Positions 1 through 7,996 of a stretch of DNA of 64,000 nucleotides are shown one piece after another. Source of the DNA: Nocardioides seonyuensis (GTDB taxonomy: Bacteria; Actinomycetota; Actinomycetes; Propionibacteriales; Nocardioidaceae); the NCBI RefSeq assembly GCF_004683965.1, contig NZ_CP038436.1:248001-312000 (forward strand), in the 5' to 3' direction. Position numbers and translations under genes: made by a program. How positions within the stretch are numbered: position 1 is the first letter of the stretch; each line of letters starts with the position of its first letter. The notes under the pieces are model-generated. The model was not told where the DNA came from, searched no databases, and worked only from the letters and a program-made list of their open reading frames with translations.

Positions 1-240
1 AGCGTGGGCGGCGTAGTTGCGCCCGATGCCGACGACCTTGCTGCGCGGGATGATGGGGGCGAGCAGGCGCACGTCGGCGAGGCGGTGCTCCTGCTCGAGC
101 AGCTTGATGCCGACGTAGAGCGGGTCTCCAGCCAGCGCGACGACGACCGAGTCGTCGGCGGGCTGGCCGAACTCGTCGACCTCGCCCGTGACCACGCCGT
201 ACTGGGGCTCGTCGCCGGTGGTGAATCTCGCGATGCGCAC
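1..240 (-). CDS. Fumarylacetoacetate hydrolase family protein, N-terminal part (cut by window edge)
   Basis: The 80 visible codons begin at a GTG and read VRIARFTTGDEP, then a region ending LLAPIIPRSKVVGIGRNYAAHA. The IPRSKVVGIGRNYA segment is typical of the FAH family (5-oxopent-3-ene-tricarboxylate decarboxylase or acylpyruvase type), and the leader resembles the short N-terminal extension of actinobacterial members. The metal-binding part of the fold lies outside the window. In many Actinobacteria this gene sits between the leuB/ilvE/cimA genes and gltX, which fits the neighbours here. The substrate cannot be told from this fragment. Confidence 0.85.
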   Translation of the reverse strand, partial: MRIARFTTGDEPQYGVVTGEVDEFGQPADDSVVVALAGDPLYVGIKLLEQEHRLADVRLLAPIIPRSKVVGIGRNYAAHA

Positions 241-272
241 CAGGTGAGCCTATCGACCTACCCTTGGCTGCC

Positions 273-1160
273 ATGAGGGTGCACGGGCCGACCACGCTCT
301 CGCGCGAGGAGTGGCAGGCGCAGGCCGAGGCGCACGCTGCCCGCGTCGACGTCTTCATCGAGCCGCACCTGGCTCGTCGTGCCGACCGCGTGAAGCACCC
401 GGTGCACGACTTCCTCTTCACCTACTACTCCCAGCGGCCCGCCCAGCTCCGACGCTGGCACCCTGGCTTCGGGGTCGAGCTGCAGGATGCTCCCGAGCAC
501 GCCGACCTCAAGGGATATGAGCGGGTCGGCAGCTCGGCGACGGTCGCGACGTCGTACGTCGCCTCGCAGCGGCCCCTGGTCGAGCAGCTGCACCAGCTGC
601 TGACCGCCACGGCCGGTCGCGCGCCACAGCTCGGGTGCTTCGGGCTGCACGAGTGGGCGATGGTGTACCGCCAGTCCCCCGACCAGCTGCGCCACAACGC
701 CTGGCCCCTGCGCCTGGGTTCCTCCGGCACCGACGAGGTGGTCGAGACGCACCGCGTCGCGTGCTCCCACTTCGACGCGTTCCGGTTCTTCACCGAGCCG
801 GCCCGGGAGCTCAACCTCCTGCAGCCCGGCCGCGACGACCGGGCGTCGTACGAGCAGCCTGGGTGTCTGCACGCCGGGATGGACCTCTACAAGCACGCCT
901 TCCGCCTCACCCCGATGGTGCCCAGCGACCTGGTCGCAGACTGCTTCGAGCTCGCCCGCGACATCAGGGTGCTCGACATGCGCGCGGCTCCCTACGACCT
1001 CGCCGACCTCGGCTTGGACCCGGTGCGGATCGAGACGCCGGAGGGCAAGCGAGAGTACGCCGAGGCGCAGCGCGGGTTCGCCGAGCGCGGCGCCCCCCTG
1101 CGGCAGGCGCTCATCGAGCAGTGCGAGCGGTTGCTGCTCCGGATCAGTCAGCCGTCCTGA
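273..1160 (+). CDS. Conserved actinobacterial protein, often annotated as 3-methyladenine DNA glycosylase
   Basis: A 295-residue soluble protein. I chose the ATG over an in-frame TTG three codons upstream because ATG gives MRVHGPTTLSREEW. It carries the conserved stretch DFLFTYYSQRPAQLRRWHPG and several conserved His/Trp/Cys positions (for example GCFGLHEWAMVYR). From memory, databases label this family 3-methyladenine DNA glycosylase. I see no helix-hairpin-helix or Alk motif that independently supports DNA repair, so that name should be treated as inherited. It is divergent from the FAH gene with about 30 bp between the starts. Confidence 0.7.
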   Translation: MRVHGPTTLSREEWQAQAEAHAARVDVFIEPHLARRADRVKHPVHDFLFTYYSQRPAQLRRWHPGFGVELQDAPEHADLKGYERVGSSATVATSYVASQRPLVEQLHQLLTATAGRAPQLGCFGLHEWAMVYRQSPDQLRHNAWPLRLGSSGTDEVVETHRVACSHFDAFRFFTEPARELNLLQPGRDDRASYEQPGCLHAGMDLYKHAFRLTPMVPSDLVADCFELARDIRVLDMRAAPYDLADLGLDPVRIETPEGKREYAEAQRGFAERGAPLRQALIEQCERLLLRISQPS

Positions 1161-1175
1161 CCCGCGACCCGGATC

Positions 1176-1742
1176 TCACTTCGAGAAGTCGGGGACCGGT
1201 CGGTCGCCGGCCTCCTCATCGCTGGTGGCCTTGCCGTTCGACGCGATGTCGTCGATCAGCCAGTCCATCTCCTTGATCTCCTTGACCTGGGCCTTGCTGA
1301 TGTCCTCAGCGAGCTTCTGGACCCGAACGTCGTCGATGTCCGCGCGCTCGCTCGTCAAGATCGCGATGGAGTGGTGCGGGATCATGCCCTTCATGTAGGC
1401 CACGTCGCCCACCAGGACCTGGCTCTGGGAGAGGGCGAGCGCGCTGCCGCCGACGACCACCGCCGCGGCGAGGATCGCGAGGTTGACCTTGACGTTCTTG
1501 TACATCGAGCCCCACATGAACCCCAGCATGATGATCGCCATCGCCGAGCCCATGAGGATCGCCATGTAGGCACGTTCCTCGCTCCACCGTGCATGCTCGA
1601 AGGCGAAGAGGTTCGTGTAGGTGAGCGCATACATGACGGCGGTGGAGGTCGCGATCATGGCGCCGAAGCGGAGGTACATCTTCCGCTCGTGCGAGCCGGA
1701 CGTGCCGCCGCTCGAGTGCTGGTTGTCCGCGTCGTGCTGCAT
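1176..1742 (-). CDS. DUF305 family membrane protein
   Basis: 188 residues starting at ATG, with the purine-rich ribosome site GGAAGGA about 8 bases upstream. Three hydrophobic segments are visible (around residues 27-47, 60-77 and 85-103), followed by the DUF305 signature DVAYMKGMIPHHSIAILTSERA and a charged C-terminal helix. DUF305 proteins are ferritin-like helical proteins, often found with copper or metal homeostasis genes. The paired His in MIPHHS is the usual candidate ligand site. No metal-transport neighbour is present here, so the role is open. It is divergent from the DUF222 gene. Confidence 0.85.
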   Translation of the reverse strand: MQHDADNQHSSGGTSGSHERKMYLRFGAMIATSTAVMYALTYTNLFAFEHARWSEERAYMAILMGSAMAIIMLGFMWGSMYKNVKVNLAILAAAVVVGGSALALSQSQVLVGDVAYMKGMIPHHSIAILTSERADIDDVRVQKLAEDISKAQVKEIKEMDWLIDDIASNGKATSDEEAGDRPVPDFSK

Positions 1743-1856
1743 CACTTCAGTCCTTCCGTCGGGTACGACACCTTGGGTGGTAACCCATCGACGGCCTGCC
1801 ACACGCCGCCGCGGGCTGAGCACTGCAGCTCAACAAGGTCGGCAAAGGGCTTGCCT

Positions 1857-1872
1857 TCGAACATGCGTTCGA
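1857..1872 (+). promoter_or_regulatory. Predicted LexA (SOS) box
   Basis: The sequence TCGAACATGCGTTCGA is a perfect 6-4-6 palindrome and matches the Gram-positive/mycobacterial SOS-box pattern CGAAC-N4-GTTCG. It ends 13 bases before the ATG of the DUF222 gene. That places it at the core promoter, where LexA would block transcription. It is the only site of this form that I found in the window. Confidence 0.75.
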
Positions 1873-1885
1873 GAGAGAATGGGTC

Positions 1886-3358
1886 ATGACCACCACTCAC
1901 CTCGTCGCGGCCCCCACGGACACCGTGGGCGCGACGCCGGTCGGCTCCTTGGTGGACAACCGGGAGCTCCTCGAGGCCGCGGCTGCAGGCGTGGTGGCCC
2001 GGCGTCTCGCCGAGGTGGCCGAGCTCGAGGTGGCAATCGAGTGGGTGGTGCGACATGGTCATCCGCTGCCGGTCGAGGGCGGTCGGCGGGACCCGATGGT
2101 CAGCCCGGGTGGCGAGGGCACCCCAGCGGTGCGGGAGTACGCGCTGCCCGAGCTGGCGATGGCTCGCGGCGAGCACACGCTGCGCACCCGGGCGATGGTC
2201 GCCGATGTCCTGGACCTCCAGCATCGCCTCCCACTCACCTGGGCCAAGGTCCGCGCCGGCGCATGTGATGCGTGGGTGGGTCGCCGGGTCGCGGTCCTGA
2301 CCCGCCGGCTCGCCCTCGAGCACATCCGTGTGGTGGACCGGGCTGTCGCGGCTGCGATCACCGGCCACGCGCCTTCGACGGTCTTCGAGATCACCGCGGC
2401 CAAGGTGATGCAGGCCGATCCCGAGACCCACGCGATGGAGCGTGAGCGTGAGCGGCACCGCCGCTACGTCACCCTGTCACGGGCTGATGAGAACGGCTTC
2501 CGGTGCGTCATCGCCAGGACCACGGCCGGCGACGCCGCCTGGATCGACGCGATGGTCGACCGCGTCGCTGACATCCTGGCCGCCCAGCACGGCCACGACC
2601 ACAACCGGGACGAGCTGCGGTCCCTGGCGTTCGGGTGGCTGGCTCGCCCCGCCGACCTGCTCAAGCTCCTCCTCGACCACACCGAGCCGACCCAGACAAG
2701 CGAGCACCCCGTGTGGGCACCCGCCCACCTGGTGCAGACCGTGGACCGGCTGGCGTCCATGTCGACACGCCAGCTGGCCTGCCTGCGGGGACGCGGTGTG
2801 GTGTTCGTGCACCTCACAGACACCAGCCTCCTGCAGCAGGCCGGCATCGCCCGGGTCGAGGCCCAGGGCCCGATGCTCGTCCAGGCACTCAGCGAGCTCC
2901 TCGGCCACGCCGACGTGACGATGAAGCCGGTCCTCGACCACCGGATCCGCCGCCGGGTCGATGCCTACGAGCACCCCGAGTCCCTCAAGGACCACGTCTG
3001 GACCTCCACCGGCGGCGACGTCTTCCCCTACGCCCCCAGAACAGCCACCCGGGCCAGCGTCGACTTCGACCACGCCCGCCCGTTCACCCCCACCGACACC
3101 GGCGGACCTCCTGGCCAGACCGGACCTCACAACTCCGGCCCCCTCCGCCGCCGACACCACCGCTGGAAGACCCACGGCGGCTACCGCGTCCGACAAGCCG
3201 GACCCGGTCGACACCTCTGGCAGACACCCCACGGGCTCTGCTACCTCGTCGACCCCACCGGCACCCATCGCCTCGACCACCACGCCGCCGACCTCATCCT
3301 CAACGCACCACCCGGCTGCGACATCTACGTCGGACCCAGCGTCGTCCTCAGTCGGTGA
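1886..3358 (+). CDS. DUF222 (13E12-type) protein with a degenerate C-terminal HNH region
   Basis: 490 residues. The N-terminal 300 or so residues are the helical DUF222 domain (for example LELEVAIEWVVRHGHPLP, the RLALEHIRVVDRAV region and a long charged helix). The C-terminal part keeps traces of an HNH nuclease, FDHARPFTP followed by HNSGPLRRRHHRWKTHGGY. The two CxxC zinc pairs of canonical members are absent, so nuclease activity is uncertain. A LexA box lies directly upstream, matching the reported SOS regulation of several mycobacterial 13E12 genes. The 3' end overlaps the convergent phosphotransferase gene by 11 bp. Confidence 0.85.
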   Translation: MTTTHLVAAPTDTVGATPVGSLVDNRELLEAAAAGVVARRLAEVAELEVAIEWVVRHGHPLPVEGGRRDPMVSPGGEGTPAVREYALPELAMARGEHTLRTRAMVADVLDLQHRLPLTWAKVRAGACDAWVGRRVAVLTRRLALEHIRVVDRAVAAAITGHAPSTVFEITAAKVMQADPETHAMERERERHRRYVTLSRADENGFRCVIARTTAGDAAWIDAMVDRVADILAAQHGHDHNRDELRSLAFGWLARPADLLKLLLDHTEPTQTSEHPVWAPAHLVQTVDRLASMSTRQLACLRGRGVVFVHLTDTSLLQQAGIARVEAQGPMLVQALSELLGHADVTMKPVLDHRIRRRVDAYEHPESLKDHVWTSTGGDVFPYAPRTATRASVDFDHARPFTPTDTGGPPGQTGPHNSGPLRRRHHRWKTHGGYRVRQAGPGRHLWQTPHGLCYLVDPTGTHRLDHHAADLILNAPPGCDIYVGPSVVLSR

Positions 3359-4208
3359 GGGCGTCCGCGATCATGCGGTGACCTTGCTCCTCGAAGGCTT
3401 CGTCGCCCACCTGGTGCGCCCAGACGGCGGTCGCGACGGCCTCGCGGATGCGCTCGCGCCGCCACGCGTCCGGATCGCGTGGGTCGTCGCCGTAGCCCTC
3501 GAGGAAGGCCTCCTCCAGCGCGCGGTCCGCCAGGAACTGCCGGGCCGCCAGCCGCGAGAAGTCGGTCCACGCCGGTCGCAGGTCTGCCCGCCCGAAGTCG
3601 ATGACGCTCACGACACCCTCGTGAACGAGCCAGTTGCGCGGCTGCCAGTCACCGTGGGTGGGAACCAACGTCGCCGGCGGCGTCGGCCAGGAAGTCACCC
3701 CGTCGCGCAGGCGCGCCTCGGTGTGGGCATCGATGCGATGCGGCTTGCTGAGCCACGCCAGCGTCTTCTCGTTGGCCCGGGCCTCGTAGGTCGCGTCCTC
3801 GACGGCAAGCTGGGCGTGGAAGACCGCGAGCAGGTGACCGGCTTCTCGGTACGCCCACGGCTCGCCCTCGCTGGGGTGGCCCTCGACGAGCTCACCCGGC
3901 AGGAAGCGCGTGACCAGCAGCTTGGCCTCGTCGTCGGCGTGGACGAGCACCGGCGCTCGATCGATCTCGGTCCAGGGTCGCAGCCACTCGCGGTGGGCTC
4001 GCAGCTCTCGCGCGATGTGGTGGTCGGAGTCGCCGCCCGCCTTGACGACGTACGACTCCTCACCACGGCGGACGTGGAGGACCGTCGTGCCCGCCAGTCC
4101 CCAGCTGAGGTCCGCGACGACCTCCGCGCCTGGCAGCCACTCCTCCAGGAGCGCCCGCTGCCTCGGCGTCACTGCCGTCACGGAGTCCAGGTGTCCCACG
4201 GCGACCAC
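3348..4208 (-). CDS. Aminoglycoside phosphotransferase (APH) family kinase
   Basis: About 286 residues with a protein-kinase-like fold. The catalytic loop is THGDWQPRNWLV and the metal-binding motif is VIDFGRADL, both diagnostic of the APH/choline kinase superfamily. VLHVRRGEESYVVKAG holds the likely ATP-binding Lys. Start choice: GTG at 4208 has GTGAGGA 6 bases upstream; TTG 4211 and GTG 4199 are alternatives. It overlaps the upstream DUF402 gene by about 30 bp, so the two are probably translated together. The substrate is unknown; many chromosomal members act on small metabolites rather than antibiotics. Confidence 0.85.
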   Translation of the reverse strand: MVAVGHLDSVTAVTPRQRALLEEWLPGAEVVADLSWGLAGTTVLHVRRGEESYVVKAGGDSDHHIARELRAHREWLRPWTEIDRAPVLVHADDEAKLLVTRFLPGELVEGHPSEGEPWAYREAGHLLAVFHAQLAVEDATYEARANEKTLAWLSKPHRIDAHTEARLRDGVTSWPTPPATLVPTHGDWQPRNWLVHEGVVSVIDFGRADLRPAWTDFSRLAARQFLADRALEEAFLEGYGDDPRDPDAWRRERIREAVATAVWAHQVGDEAFEEQGHRMIADALTD

Positions 4209-4714
4209 CAACGGTCCTCACGATGGAGCAGCTCGGTGACCTCGGCCGCAGCGGCCAGCACCTCACCGACCGTCTCCAGCGAGATCCGGCCCTGCTCCCG
4301 CTGGTGGTGGAGGTCCTCGACGTCCTTCCACTCGCGGCGTCCGCCAGGGTGGACGATCAGGTCGAGACCATGGTCGCCGGTCTCGTAGCCGCCGGGAACG
4401 CGCACGCACGGGGGCTCGAAGTTGACGTACCAATGACGGAACTGTCCGTCGGTGTCGAAGAACTTCCACACCCCGTAGGCAGTGTCGGCCCGGCTCAGGT
4501 GCAGGACGATGCTGCTCCCCCAGGCAGTGTGCGCACGCCAGGGGTGCGGCCCGAACGGGTGGGCAGGGAAGGTGAAGACCGACCCGGGGTCGAGTCGGGT
4601 GGCGAGGATCTCGCCGTCGTCGGAGACGACCGTGACCGGGTGCTCCAACCAGAGGCGTCCGTGCAGCACCTCGCGTCGCGAGATGACCTCGCCCGGCTCG
4701 AACACACGAGTCAC
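4178..4714 (-). CDS. DUF402 family protein
   Basis: 178 residues from GTG, ten bases after the sulfotransferase stop. DUF402 proteins fold as FomD/nucleoside-phosphatase-like barrels. Visible conserved parts are the HWYVNFEPPCVR segment, YETGDHGLDLIVHPGGRREWKDVEDL (the acidic metal-binding cluster) and a C-terminal helix. Known relatives hydrolyse nucleoside di- or triphosphates or cleave a nucleotidyl phosphonate. The position between a sulfotransferase and an APH kinase suggests one transcription unit, but no common pathway is evident. Confidence 0.8.
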   Translation of the reverse strand: MTRVFEPGEVISRREVLHGRLWLEHPVTVVSDDGEILATRLDPGSVFTFPAHPFGPHPWRAHTAWGSSIVLHLSRADTAYGVWKFFDTDGQFRHWYVNFEPPCVRVPGGYETGDHGLDLIVHPGGRREWKDVEDLHHQREQGRISLETVGEVLAAAAEVTELLHREDRWWSPWDTWTP

Positions 4715-4724
4715 GAGCCCTGCC

Positions 4725-5378
4725 TCAGAACTCGTAGCCGAAGGTCTCGATCGTGTCGGCGAAGACGTCGGCGACACGATCACGCGAGGCCGGCGTGTAG
4801 AGGTCGCGGTAGTGACCGGCCGGGCGCGCCTGGCCCTTGGCGCGCGGAAGGTCGGGGCTGCCGGGCAGGGAGAGCTGGTCCCAGACCTCCTGGAGCTCGG
4901 CGTCGAGGCTCTCGTAGCGCAGCACCCGGTCGAGGGCCAGCTCGCCGCGGATGCGGTACATCCTGCGGTTGTTGGCCAGCTGCTCGATCCAGATCTGGTT
5001 GACGTAGTGCTCGAAGTCGGGGAGCTCGGGGAGGTCCTTGTACTTCCAGAAGTAGAGGGAGACCACCGCGTCCCAGGGGTTCCGCTCGATGGCGAAGGTG
5101 AAGTAGTCGCGCCACACGTCGGGGCCGACGACCTCGCGCGCAGCCTTGGCGCCCATGTGGTTGTAGGCCTTGCGCGGCAGTGGCGGGGAGGAGAAGTTCT
5201 GGGGGGCACGGCCGCCGCGCTCCTGGCGCAGCGCCTCGTCCTCAGGGCTGATCTCGGTGATGATGTCGTCGGGCCCGCAGACCCTCGACAAGGCGATCTC
5301 CACGCTCGTTCCGGCGGTCTTCCGGGTCTTGAGGAAGACGAAGCGGTGGGCATGGGACGCGATCACGAGCCTGACCAT
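4725..5378 (-). CDS. Sulfotransferase family protein
   Basis: 217 residues starting at ATG. The 5'-phosphosulfate loop is FLKTRKTAGTSVE near the N-terminus and the 3'-phosphate motif is ERNPWDAVVSLYF. Both bind PAPS in the carbohydrate (type 2) sulfotransferase family. The protein ends GYEF. There is no signal peptide, so it is cytosolic. The acceptor is unknown. It is the first gene of a three-gene run with DUF402 and the APH kinase. Confidence 0.85.
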   Translation of the reverse strand: MVRLVIASHAHRFVFLKTRKTAGTSVEIALSRVCGPDDIITEISPEDEALRQERGGRAPQNFSSPPLPRKAYNHMGAKAAREVVGPDVWRDYFTFAIERNPWDAVVSLYFWKYKDLPELPDFEHYVNQIWIEQLANNRRMYRIRGELALDRVLRYESLDAELQEVWDQLSLPGSPDLPRAKGQARPAGHYRDLYTPASRDRVADVFADTIETFGYEF

Positions 5379-5394
5379 ATCGGCCGCCCCACCC

Positions 5395-5946
5395 TCACGC
5401 CGACAACCGGGACCTGAGTCCGTCGATGACCAGCTCGAGCCCGAGGTCGAAGTCGGGGAGGCTGTCGAGGGTGCGGTCGACCGCCCCGGCCGCGATCGCC
5501 TGACGCGCGGTCTGCTCCTCGAAGGCGTGGCCGAACACGTAGTGCAGGAGGGTCCGGCTCGCGACGGCTGCGAGCTCGTCGTCGGCACCTGCCTCCACGA
5601 GTACGGCGACCAGCTCGTCGGCGGGCCCGTGCGCGCCGAGCCCGAAGGCCCACACCGTTGCGACGACGTCGGCTCCGTCGGTGCAGTCGAGCATGGCCGT
5701 GCGCAGCCCGGCGCAGGTCTCGCGCACCCGGTCCGGCCAGGAGGACGCGGTGGCTGCCGGCCGGGACGCAAGGATCTCGTCGGCCACGGCCGCCAGCAGG
5801 GTCTGCTTGTTGGCGAAGTGGTGGTAGATGGCGCTCGGCTGCACGCCCAGCTCCGTGCCGAGCCGGCGCATCGTCAGGGCGCCGAGGCCGTGGGTGTCGA
5901 GGAGCTCCACGGCGTGCGCGAGCACGTCGTCGCGGTGATGTCCCAC
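5395..5946 (-). CDS. TetR-family regulator, probable biotin regulator BioQ-like
   Basis: 183 residues. The N-terminal helix-turn-helix reads LTMRRLGTELGVQPSAIYHHFANKQTLLAAVADEI, followed by a helical ligand domain ending LVIDGLRSRLSA. The GTG at 5946 follows a GGGGGAGG tract closely; an in-frame GTG further upstream is possible. It is divergent from bioY-bioM-bioN, and the space between them holds two TGAAC-N3-GTTCA sites. From memory, corynebacterial and mycobacterial BioQ recognises TGAAC-N3-GTTAC and represses biotin genes, so a BioQ role fits. No biotin synthesis gene is in the window. Confidence 0.8.
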   Translation of the reverse strand: MGHHRDDVLAHAVELLDTHGLGALTMRRLGTELGVQPSAIYHHFANKQTLLAAVADEILASRPAATASSWPDRVRETCAGLRTAMLDCTDGADVVATVWAFGLGAHGPADELVAVLVEAGADDELAAVASRTLLHYVFGHAFEEQTARQAIAAGAVDRTLDSLPDFDLGLELVIDGLRSRLSA

Positions 5947-5989
5947 ACCCTCCCCCTCAGTTGACCGATGCTCGACACCCACCCTAACC

Positions 5990-6020
5990 TGAACGCTGTT
6001 CACCTGAACACCGTTCAGGT
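5990..6020. promoter_or_regulatory. Tandem TetR (BioQ-like) operators between tetR and bioY
   Basis: Two overlapping palindromes. TGAACGCTGTTCA lies at 5990-6002 and the perfect 19-mer ACCTGAACACCGTTCAGGT at 6002-6020. Their centres are 15 bp apart. They lie about 45 bp upstream of the tetR start and 50 bp upstream of the bioY start, so both divergent genes could be controlled. Confidence 0.8.
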
Positions 6021-6069
6021 CGCCGTGAGTGGGACAACCCGCTTGGCGCCACCCACGAATCGAGGACCC

Positions 6070-6678
6070 GTGAACGTCAGCCCCCGTCGCAACAGCACCG
6101 ACATCGCCCTCATCGCCGCCTTCGCAGCACTTACAGCTGTCTGTGCGCTGCTTCCGGCGATCAACGTCACGGGTCCCGTGCCGGTGACGTTGCAGACCTT
6201 CGCTGTCCTGCTCTCCGGGGCGCTGCTCGGCGCTCGTCGCGGATTCCTCGCCGTCCTGTTGTACGTCGTGGCCGGGGCGGCGGGGCTCCCGATCTTCTCC
6301 GGGGGCGCCTCCGGGCTGGCGGTCCTGACCGGCCCGTCGGCCGGCTACTTGGTCGGTTTCCCGTTTGCGGCCGGGCTCTGCGGCCTGCTCGTGCAGAGCT
6401 TCCCGCGCCGCACCCTGTCCAGCGCACCACTGATCTTCGCCGCCGGTCTCTTCAGCTCGGCAGTCTTCATCCACACCTGCGGCATGGCTGGTCTGGTGCT
6501 GCGGGCCGATCTGAGCTGGAGCGAGGCGTTCAACGTCGACAAGGTCTTCTGGATCGGCGACGTGCTCAAGAACGTGGCGATGGCCGTGGTTGCCACCGCA
6601 GTGCACCGCGCGTTCCCGGACCTCCTGGGCCGCGTCCACCGCGACGCATCCGAGTCGGAGGGCGCGCTCGCCTCGTGA
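6070..6678 (+). CDS. bioY: Biotin ECF transporter substrate-binding subunit BioY
   Basis: 202 residues, six hydrophobic segments. The BioY signature is clear: VTLQTFAVLLSGALLGARRGFLAVLLYVVAGAAGLPIFSGG, then GPSAGYLVGFPFAA. This integral membrane subunit binds biotin and works with an EcfT/EcfA module. GTG 6070 was chosen because GAGGA lies just upstream and because translation from the longer frame would run through the operators. The stop overlaps the bioM start by 4 bp. Confidence 0.95.
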   Translation: MNVSPRRNSTDIALIAAFAALTAVCALLPAINVTGPVPVTLQTFAVLLSGALLGARRGFLAVLLYVVAGAAGLPIFSGGASGLAVLTGPSAGYLVGFPFAAGLCGLLVQSFPRRTLSSAPLIFAAGLFSSAVFIHTCGMAGLVLRADLSWSEAFNVDKVFWIGDVLKNVAMAVVATAVHRAFPDLLGRVHRDASESEGALAS

Positions 6679-7364
6679 GCACGATCAGCGTCGAGGCGGC
6701 CAGCGTCCGGGTCCCGACAGCAGAGGGCGACCGGACGATCCTCTTCGAGACGACGCTGCGCATCACCGAGCACCGAGTAGCCCTGATCGGAGCCAACGGC
6801 TCCGGCAAGTCGACGCTGGCCAGGTTGCTCAACGGCCTCGTCGAGCCGACCTCCGGCCGCGTCGTCGTCGACGGTCTGGACACGATGCGGGACGGGAGAC
6901 AAGTGCGGCGGAAGGTCGGTTTCGTGTTCACCGATCCCGCCTCCCAGCTGGTCATGCCCACCGCAGCCGAGGACGTGGCGCTCTCGTTGAGACGCACCCA
7001 CCCCCACAAGTCTGCCCGCTTGGCAGCAGCGGAGGCCGTGCTGTCCGACTTCGGTCTCGCGGGCTTCGGGCCCCGCAGCGTGCACGGCCTCTCCGGAGGA
7101 GAGCGCCAGATGTTGGCTCTTGCCGGCGTGCTGGCAACTGGCCCCGAAATCCTCGTCGCAGACGAACCGACCACGCTGCTCGACCTCTCCAACTCGCGAC
7201 GCATCGGCGACCTGTTGCTGTCGCTCCCCCAACAGCTCGTGCTGGTGACCCACGACCTGGACCTCGCTGCGCGGTGCGACCGAGCGATCCTGGTCGCGGA
7301 CGGGCGCGTGCAGCACGACGGGGACGCGCAGAACGTCGTCGACCACTACCGGGCCACAGCGTGA
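6675..7364 (+). CDS. bioM: Biotin ECF transporter ATPase BioM
   Basis: 229 residues. Walker A is GANGSGKSTLA, the Q-loop region is VGFVFTDPASQLV, the ABC signature is LSGGERQ, Walker B is ILVADEP and the switch is VTHDLD. FTDPASQLV is characteristic of ECF-type (CbiO/BioM) ATPases. It supplies the energy for biotin uptake with BioY and BioN. The start overlaps bioY and the stop overlaps bioN, each by 4 bp, giving a tightly coupled three-gene operon. Confidence 0.95.
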   Translation: MSTISVEAASVRVPTAEGDRTILFETTLRITEHRVALIGANGSGKSTLARLLNGLVEPTSGRVVVDGLDTMRDGRQVRRKVGFVFTDPASQLVMPTAAEDVALSLRRTHPHKSARLAAAEAVLSDFGLAGFGPRSVHGLSGGERQMLALAGVLATGPEILVADEPTTLLDLSNSRRIGDLLLSLPQQLVLVTHDLDLAARCDRAILVADGRVQHDGDAQNVVDHYRATA

Positions 7365-7981
7365 CCCGGGCAGCAACTGCGCTGCTCGGGGCGCACGTGC
7401 CCGGCAACACCTGGCTGCACCGGCTCCCCGCGGGCGCCAAGCTTGCCGGGCTGTTCCTGGCCGGGCTGGTCGTCGTCCTGGTACGCGGCCCGTGGCCTGC
7501 GCTGGTCGGACTGGTGGTGGCACTCGGCGTGCTCGCATCGTCCGGAGCAGGACTGCGCACGACCTTCTCGGGCCTGCGGTTCCTGCTCCTGACAGTCAGC
7601 GTGCTGGGCGCCTTCCACGTGTGGCAGAACGGCTGGCCCCGGGCAGTCGAGGTGGTCGCTGACCTGCTGGGCCTCGTGCTGCTCGCCACGGCAGTCACTG
7701 TCGCAACGCCGGTCGACGAAATCTTGGACGCCGTGGTCCGAGCCCTGCGCCCGTTCAGTCGTCTCGGCGTCGACGCCGAGCAGGTCGCGCTCGCCTTCTC
7801 GCTGCTGCTGCGCTCCATCCCGACCACACTGGCCATCGCCGAGGAGACCCGGGACGCCGCGATCGCTCGAGGTCTGGAACGCGATCCCCGGGCTCGGCTG
7901 ACCCCGTTGGTGATCCGCGTGGTGGCCCATGCGCGCGAGACCGGCGACGCCCTGCACGCGCGCGGCCTCGGGGACGACTGA
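7361..7981 (+). CDS. bioN: Biotin ECF transporter transmembrane coupling subunit BioN
   Basis: 206 residues, EcfT family. N-terminal PGNTWLHRLPAGAKLAGLF precedes a run of hydrophobic helices. The cytosolic coupling helices carry two Ala-Arg-Gly motifs (AAIARGLE and ALHARGLG), which contact the ATPase. It completes the bioYMN operon. The end is followed by only 15 bp before the convergent amidase stop. Confidence 0.93.
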   Translation: MTRAATALLGAHVPGNTWLHRLPAGAKLAGLFLAGLVVVLVRGPWPALVGLVVALGVLASSGAGLRTTFSGLRFLLLTVSVLGAFHVWQNGWPRAVEVVADLLGLVLLATAVTVATPVDEILDAVVRALRPFSRLGVDAEQVALAFSLLLRSIPTTLAIAEETRDAAIARGLERDPRARLTPLVIRVVAHARETGDALHARGLGDD

Positions 7982-7996
7982 GCCGTCCGGCCCGCG

